From Riptortus pedestris (lineage: Eukaryota > Arthropoda > Insecta > Hemiptera > Alydidae): a DNA stretch of 64,000 nt. The notes under the pieces were generated by a model, which made no database searches, had not been told where the DNA came from, and saw only the letters and a program-made list of their open reading frames with translations. Location: positions 105,322,001 through 105,386,000 of the forward strand of contig CM032230.1 in the NCBI GenBank assembly GCA_019009955.1, read 5' to 3'. A program made the translations under genes and the position numbers. Shown in pieces: positions 57,712-64,000 of the stretch. Each line of letters opens with the position of its first letter. Position 1 is the first letter of the stretch.

Positions 57712-60700
57712 TCAGTTCAGTTGAAGCAGGTAATCCAGAGGGCTTAATCTGTAACGAAAAATAAAATAAAACATAACAAAAATGTATTTTCTGAAATAAA
57801 AAAATGGCAAATAAATGCATTTATCCCATGATTTTTACGTTAATTGATGTACTAATGCCTGAATGAAGTATTAAGTTCGAAAATACCAAGGAGCGAGAGT
57901 ATAAGAACAAATTGAGAAAGAATGTTGCAACTTACAGATATTCCCGAAATACGGTTCGCCTCTTGCAAACTGTTTCAAAACTTATTCTCCGAATGTCGAA
58001 ACTATCTGATCAGGAAAACTCAAAATTTCATTAATTTTCAAAGATAACCATCAGTTCATCAGATCTGAACTCTAAATGGTCTGACAAATGTTGACAACAG
58101 GCGTCTCTCAATGTTCTGCACTATAACATCTATTTGAGATAGGAGTTGACAATCAATGACACTTTAGAGGGAGTGAAAAGATATGGGTTTATAGCTGTCA
58201 TAACTAAAAATATTTTGAAGTTAAACTAAATAGCTTCTTGTATCTAAAATGGTAAAATCTGCTCAACACTAAATATTACAAATTGGACTTTTAGTGGAAA
58301 CTCTACGTTCCAGGTAAAACTCCTGTTCATAAGACTATTACACATCATGTAAGCACATCTAAGCTACACCAAGTTATTGCTAGTTATCGAAAATATGTGC
58401 AGCAAAAAGGATAGATAATTAAGTCGTTAATACAATTTACGAAATTCGCTTGGCATCTAGTGAAGCAGCAAAAATTAAAGATTTTTAACCTGTAGATCAT
58501 AATCATTGTAACCCAAAAATAATACTTACGGTGTATCCCTCTCACAGCATTGGTACCGGATGCAGCATCGCATTTCTTGTGGACAGCATGTTCGCTGTGC
58601 TAAGAAGCAGCATTTGTATGTAGGTGCACAGGCCAGAATACTGGAACATCGGCCCCCTGAAAGCCAGCTGTATCTTTTAACGAGATAATAACAGAATTAT
58701 TCAAAAATCAATAAATCTGTGACATATAAACTAAATGTAACTAACAAATAACAATAATATAATCAAATGATGCATCGTGTATTCCCATTATATTTTCTTT
58801 CCTTCATTATTACTTTGTATATTTTGTAATTCTTGTCTTTTTATTATTTCGGTTTTGTTATTGAGTATTTTTCTTATTATAGAAAAATATTCATAAACTT
58901 TATTTAATTATATTCTTTTTTGTTAATTAAATTTGTATATGGAAAAAACCACTTTTATTTTTTGTGGAAATAGCCCAATCACTGTACAGCGTTGCCCTCC
59001 CTGTCTAAATTCTCGCTTACAACATGTCAGTAGTGCAATACTGGAGGGAAGATTAAAGTTGTAGTCTGCATACTCATACTGGCTAATGCCTATCATTAGT
59101 CAGCTTATGGAGGCTACAGTCTACCGAGGGATGGCTATCTAACAATTCTAATAGAATTTTCTCCAATCATGCCCCGTAAATACTAAATACTGTACTGTGT
59201 ATCGTAACGTACGAATTGTGTTATATTAGTATACTCCCTCATACTAGGAATCCTGAACTGTGGGAAAAAACTTTTGAGAGATAACTAATAAGCCATTTTA
59301 TATCCATTAGAGGATACAGTATACCTATAGAACCTATACTTTATAGCTATTACATGCTGCAGTATACCTATAGAACCTATATTTTATAGCTATTAGAGGA
59401 TACAGTATACCTATAGAACCTATAATTTATAGCTATTAGAGGATACAGTATACCTATAGAACCTATACTTTATAGCTATTACATGATACAGTATACCTAT
59501 GGAACCTATATTTTATAGCTATTAGAGGATACAGTATACCTATAGAACCTATATTATATAGCTATTAGAGGATACAGTATACCTATGGAACCTATATTTT
59601 ATAGCTATTAGAGGATACAGTATACCTATAGAACCTATATTATATAGCTATTAGAGGATACAGTATACCTATGGAACCTATATTTTATAGCTATTAGAGG
59701 ATACAGTATACCTATGGAACCTATATTTTATAGCTATTAGTGGATACAGTATACCTATAGAACCTATATTTTATAGCTATTAGAGGATACAGTATACCTA
59801 TGGAACCTATATTTTATAGCTATTAGAGGATACAGTATACCTATAGAACCTATATTTTATAGCTATTAGAGGATACAGTATACCTATAGAACCTATAATT
59901 TATAGCTATTAGAGGATACAGTATACCAATAGTACCTATATTTTATAGCTATTACCTCTAATAGCTATAAAATATAGGTCCTCATACAGTATACCTATAG
60001 AACGTATAATTAAGCAATTTTTATTGGCCACAAGATCCTACCGAAATGTAGAGTTCCATATATTTTAAGTACTATAATTCTTATCTGATCAGTAGTTGGA
60101 GCTTTCATTTCTAAACACCACCAGAAATATGGTCTTTCTTGTTTTATGCCAAGATGGTAACTCCTTTATTATTGAGAAAAGATATTATTTCTCTAAAAAA
60201 GATTTCTGTATATTAATATAATTATGTAAATAGCAGTTGTCGTGTAGTAATTCTAAAGGTTAGACGGTAAGTTCTTGTAGGTTATTACTCTGCAGTCTCT
60301 AGGGGTATCATAGTTATTTGAGCATTTATAATAAATTATGTAGTATTATTCTTATTAATAATCCAGAATTTATTCTTAATATATGATGACGGATAAGAAT
60401 TAAGAGATCTACTTATGCTAATATATTTATTTTCTGATCATTTTGGGTGGTGCTTTCTTTCAAAGACCACCTGGATTTTAGTGACTACTTAATCTTAGTA
60501 AAAACTTTTTTCCATATTTGGTTTTTTTTTGTAGATGGAAACTCCATCATTATTTAGAACAAAATATAATTTATATTCAATACGATTGAATTATTTCCTT
60601 TTGATTCCATATTAATGTATATTCATAATTACAATTGATTTTAACATTGTGAAACTTTTAAACATGATACCTTTCTCAAAGACTACAGATATCGAATCTA

Positions 60701-60901
60701 TTATAGATGAAAATGGATCGGATGCTTCAAGTTTTTCATATTAATATATCCTTCGAATGTTTCTCTCAAATCGGAAATTATCTCTAACTATCTCGAAAAA
60801 TATTTAGCTAATAGTTGCGGGTACTTACAAGATAAGGAATGTTTTGTATCATCTGTACTCCCTAGTCCAAATAGAGTTAATACAACTAGTAGGTAAAACA
60901 T
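57712..60901 (-). CDS. Gene J: secreted 10-cysteine granulin-like protein
   Basis: Minus strand, exons 60901-60829, 58656-58530 and 57748-57712. Exon 1 encodes MFYLLVVLTLFGLGST, a signal peptide, and ends in phase 1 at T|GTAAGT. Exon 2 follows CTGGCTTTCAG and has C-x5-C-x5-CC-x6-CCP-x4-CC-x4-CC. It ends in phase 2 before GTAAGT. Exon 3 follows a T-rich tract and GTTACAG and gives a short hydrophobic tail (PLSPLDYLLQLN) and TGA at 57712-57714. This tail has Pro but not the IP motif of A-D. AATAAA on minus lies near 57491-57486. Intron 1 holds the 43-bp minisatellite. It is the only minus-strand member on the right half of the cluster. Confidence 0.8.
59297..60010 (+). repeat. 43-bp minisatellite, about 16 copies, with inverted end
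   Basis: Unit TTATAGCTATTAGAGGATAC then AGTATACCTATAGAACCTATA and two more bases; starts at 59361 and 59404 are 43 apart. Variation is mostly single bases (TATAGAA/TATGGAA, GAGGATAC/CATGATAC). Near 59939-59975 the last unit is followed by its own reverse complement, giving a hairpin (TATTTTATAGCTATTA against TAATAGCTATAAAATA). It lies in intron 1 of gene J. Confidence 0.93.
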
Positions 60902-61179
60902 AATTCTTACTCATGCCCTGACTATTAAGGGTATTTTCCCAACGATTGCAATTAAATAGGAGGTTAATTGGGATTGATCTTTTTATCTCTGGATTTGAAA
61001 TAGCTAAATATATGCCTCACGTAAATAGATAAAGGAATAAAATTATAAAGTAGCTTATCTGTTTGAAGAAAAATGGTGGTAGCAATGCGTCATAGACACG
61101 ACGGCTTATTCCAGCAGGCAAGATAAAACCTTTGAACATAAAAAAATTACAAAACAATAAAATCTCTATCACAACTGGT

Positions 61180-61238
61180 TTGTACTTGGACCTCTAGCAT
61201 AGAAATCAAGTGTTTGAACGCTGGACCACGGCGCCGTA
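61180..61238 (-). repeat. tRNA-like fragment
   Basis: On minus GGCGCCGTGGTCCAGCGTTC resembles a tRNA A-box region and GAGGTCCAAGTACAAACC a B box. Spacing and the lack of a cloverleaf suggest a SINE head or tRNA relic, not a working tRNA. It differs from the common SINE of the window. Confidence 0.35.
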
Positions 61239-61404
61239 TTTTTAATGAGGATATAATATAGTTTCCTTAATAAACATTGTCAAAATTGCTGTTTAACCTC
61301 ACCCTTCACGTTCCAATCAGGGGATTGAGAAATAATCCATGTGGCACTATGTACTCACAACATATAAAGTATGTTAACGACGAATTAATTATGGTTAGAA
61401 CTTC

Positions 61405-62166
61405 CCAGCAATGGCCAGTAAAATGGAAGGGGGGCGGGTAAGGAAGGAATTTTGATAATTCGAAATATTTACGTTATTATACATCAGATCTTATTGCAAA
61501 TGTAATGCTCAAAAATGTTATAATACACTTCTTTTCTCTATCATGAATTTTAACCCAGATATTTGCACTTTTAGTATTCAGCATCCAGTAAACCCCCACT
61601 CTTATAACATGTCTTAGTAACATTAAGCTGTAGCATGGACATCTTCATTAATAGCTTAAATACCAAATAATTTTCTCATTGAACTTTTACTATGCGGGAC
61701 AGACCTAGATGTATTTTGTGTTACATCATCATTTGAGATTTTAAGTTTTAAACAGCATATATTTAATTGAGTTCATGACTGTAATCACTCTGGGGAGCGG
61801 TTTAAAGGGGTAATAATTGAAAATTCGAAATACCTCAGCGGTTATGAATTGGATCGAAAAATTGTATGTAATAATGATTTGAAATTTCGATTTTCATGTA
61901 TTGTTTTGTTCATTGTTTTTCTGACTTGAATATTAAAAGAGTAATTTGTATTTTTGTCGGTCTACCCATCAGATTTTCACTTTATTTACTCAGTCACTAA
62001 AAATTTCAATTCCAGCTATAGTTTTAATTCCTGTTTACATTGGCTTCTTACTGAGTGGGAAATAGAGAACAGATGGTGAGATGACGTCATCAGTCTCTAC
62101 CTATAGACTATCATATTCCAGGTCGTGGGAAATGTGCTGAGTGTAAGCAGCACCAGCGTGACGGAC
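61405..62166 (-). mobile_element. Degenerate HINE-like element
   Basis: GGGGGGCGGGTAAGGAAGG, TCCAGTAAACCCCCACTCTT, CATTGAACTTTTACTATGCG and the 5' end GTGGGAAATGTGCTGAGTGT then CACCAGCGTGACGGAC. A second decayed piece of the same type lies at about 62500-62700. Confidence 0.65.
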
Positions 62167-62990
62167 TTTTTCCTGTTCTTTTTTCTTTCGTTTATTTGCC
62201 TTCAGTTCACAGATTTCATTTACAATTCATTTCTTTATCATTATTTATATCTAAACCAGCAGTTTTTGGGAGAGGATGGTGATATTTCTTCACCTATTTG
62301 ATATATAATTTTTAGCATTTTATGTCTTGTACCACTTTATTCTAAACTTCAATACCAAGTATTTTTTTCATTGAACATTTACTGTGTAAGACGTGTGAAA
62401 ATAATTTTGGCGTGAAGGCATAATATAAAATTTTACATCCAGAACTACATAATTTTTATTTCAACAACGCACTTGTCAGTTTACCTTCTCGTGGATATCA
62501 AAAGAATATATGGCTGAAATTGGCCTTGGGGATGGGGTTTAGAGGGCGGAATAATAGACAATTCTAAATATCTCGGTTACTATGACTGGAATCGAAAACG
62601 TTTATATAACCAATCAAATACAGACCTAGTCATTTGTATTTTTTTTGGTTTCAGCCTTTTGTAAACCACCACTTCTAATCATACGATTTTCACCCAAATT
62701 TCCTTACCCAATAAACGTCTCATGTTCAGCTGACATTTTTATTCCTTTTATCAGTGGCTTCTTACTGCGAGAGAAATAGAGAATAGATTGTGAGATGAGG
62801 CAATGACCGTGTTATATTATAACAAGTGGAAATTCTGATCAGTTCAAGCAGAAATGGCTTGACGCTCTTTTTAACACAAGAAAATAATTGTCATGATTGC
62901 TTCAATGAATAATTGAAGCAAATAATTGCCCTAAAGAAATAATTGATAATAATTATAACGATTTAAATAATTGTTTCCCAAAACAAAAAA

Positions 62991-63426
62991 GCCCGTCACG
63001 CAGGGGCTGCGCAAACTTAGCAGATTTTCCGCGTGAAGTTCTACAATTGAGAAATCTCCATACGAAAGCCGAACAGTTACGGCAAAGGGCCGAACAACCT
63101 TTTGACGGGAATCTCGAAACGTTCGTTATCGGCCCAAATTTAATAAAAATCCAAATATCTAGGTTAATATGCAAGATAGAGAATAAATGTATATAACACT
63201 ATTTATGGTAAATTTAATTTGCAATAAGATTGATTCTATACAATTTTTCGATCCGACGTATAGTAACAGAAATATTTCAAATTTTAGAAAATCCTCCCCT
63301 CTAAACCCCCCCTCCCACTAGTCCGATTTCAGCCATTAACGAACTTGATCTTTCTTTTTACATGAAACGACTAAATATCGAGTTTGGTAACGATCAAACA
63401 AAAATTGCGACCGCTAGAGCGGTAAC

Positions 63427-63498
<72 letters not shown>

Positions 63499-63622
63499 TT
63501 TTGAACGGACCTCATTTTCGTCATCTACTAGGTAGGATCGATGGACATTTGAAGAAAAACTTCGAAAATTCCGTTATGAGTACAACCTCAATAGCTGATT
63601 TCCCTCAAGGGAAATCTGCTAA
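62991..63622 (+). mobile_element. HINE-like element upstream of gene I
   Basis: Complete: GCCCGTCACGCAGGGGCTGC, AAAGGGCCGAACAACCTTTT, CCCCCCTCCCACTAGTCCGA, GACCGCTAGAGCGGTAACAG, TA tract at 63430-63495, TAGGATCGATGGACATTTGA and GATTTCCCTCAAGGGAAATC ending TGCTAA. It ends 249 bases before the TATA box of gene I. Confidence 0.92.
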
Positions 63623-63870
63623 TTCGAGTTTGTTAGATGGTGATGACAAATCTTTCAAGATTGATTTATTAGTAAATGGAATGAATCAATTAATTTACTT
63701 CTGTACTTTTTCTCTTTTGAAAGTCGTTATATTAGATTTCAGGTAGATAACTCATAAGTGACTCAATTAAGGAAAATACTTAAAGTTATCTTTATTATAA
63801 TTCACTCTGTTCTATTTGAAGATTATTTTTCTTTTATGTCAGATTAAAATAAATATTTGATAATTTTTGT

Positions 63871-63879
63871 TATATAAAG
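63871..63879 (+). promoter_or_regulatory. TATA box of gene I
   Basis: TATATAAAG, 42 bases upstream of the ATG, preceded by AAAATAAATATTTGATAATT as in gene H. Confidence 0.6.
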
Positions 63880-63912
63880 TAGGATTATTTTTCCATCCTT
63901 GACGTTAGGAAC

Positions 63913-64000
63913 ATGGCTCGCCTTGCATTAGCTGTCGGTATACTCTGTATCATTAGCACCGTCTTAGCGGTGAAAACTCTCAATGATGACCTAGCACCTG
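63913..64000 (+). CDS. Gene I: first exon of a further family member, cut by the window edge
   Basis: MARLALAVGILCIISTVLA is a signal peptide close to those of E-H (M-x-R-L-x-L-A-x-G), followed by VKTLNDDLAP before the sequence ends. No cysteine exon is in the window. The promoter is clearly related to that of gene H (shared AT-rich block and TATA box, and ACGTTAG just before the start codon), so H and I are likely duplicates. Whether it keeps the 10-cysteine exon cannot be seen. Confidence 0.7.
   Translation, partial: MARLALAVGILCIISTVLAVKTLNDDLAP

Overview
The window is AT-rich eukaryotic DNA with split genes (GT-AG introns), TATA-box promoters, AATAAA polyadenylation signals, very long TA/TG microsatellites, tRNA-derived SINEs, Penelope-like retroelements and many copies of one non-autonomous mobile element. 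This points to an invertebrate animal; I cannot name the species. There is no sign of bacterial, organellar or viral DNA.

The main content is a cluster of ten small genes (called A to J here, the last cut by the window edge). Each encodes a secreted protein of about 65-100 residues with ten regularly spaced cysteines: C-x5/6-C-x5-CC-x4..9-CC-x5/6-CC-x4/5-CC. This resembles the N-terminal part of a granulin module with shortened loops. Almost every gene has three exons: a signal-peptide exon ending in phase 1, one exon carrying all the cysteines and ending in phase 2, and a short tail exon. Order and strand: A+ (3939-8227), B- (11742-18575), C+ (19829-20202), D- (22218-23722), E+ (27823-30390), F+ (34735-37160), G+ (42571-47092), H+ (53130-56004), J- (57712-60901), I+ (63913 to the edge). 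E and F are a recent tandem duplication of at least 4 kb. G, H and I belong to the same branch (signal peptides starting M-x-R-L). A, B, C, D and J form a looser group with short first exons and, in A-D, an Ile-Pro motif at the start of the tail. No single computed ORF shows these genes; each was assembled from exons by splice sites and phase.

Most of the rest is mobile DNA. About eighteen copies or pieces of one 0.5-1 kb element (5' end GTCCGTCACGCAGGGG, internal expandable TA tract, 3' hairpin ending CTAA) fill introns and intergenic DNA. Its structure fits non-autonomous Helentron/Helitron elements (HINE type); this class is inferred. Three Penelope-like fragments (2284-2851, 24308-24560, 26102-26990) and five copies of a hammerhead-ribozyme-like motif are present. 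Further repeats are tRNA-derived SINEs, a second repeat with ~300-bp internal units, and minisatellites of 75, 46 and 43 bp.

The genes look like a fast-evolving secreted-peptide family (defence, venom, mucus or signalling; function unknown). Signal peptides and cysteines are conserved. E and F differ in the cysteine exon only by amino-acid-changing substitutions. E, F and G share a promoter motif that resembles a C/EBP site.
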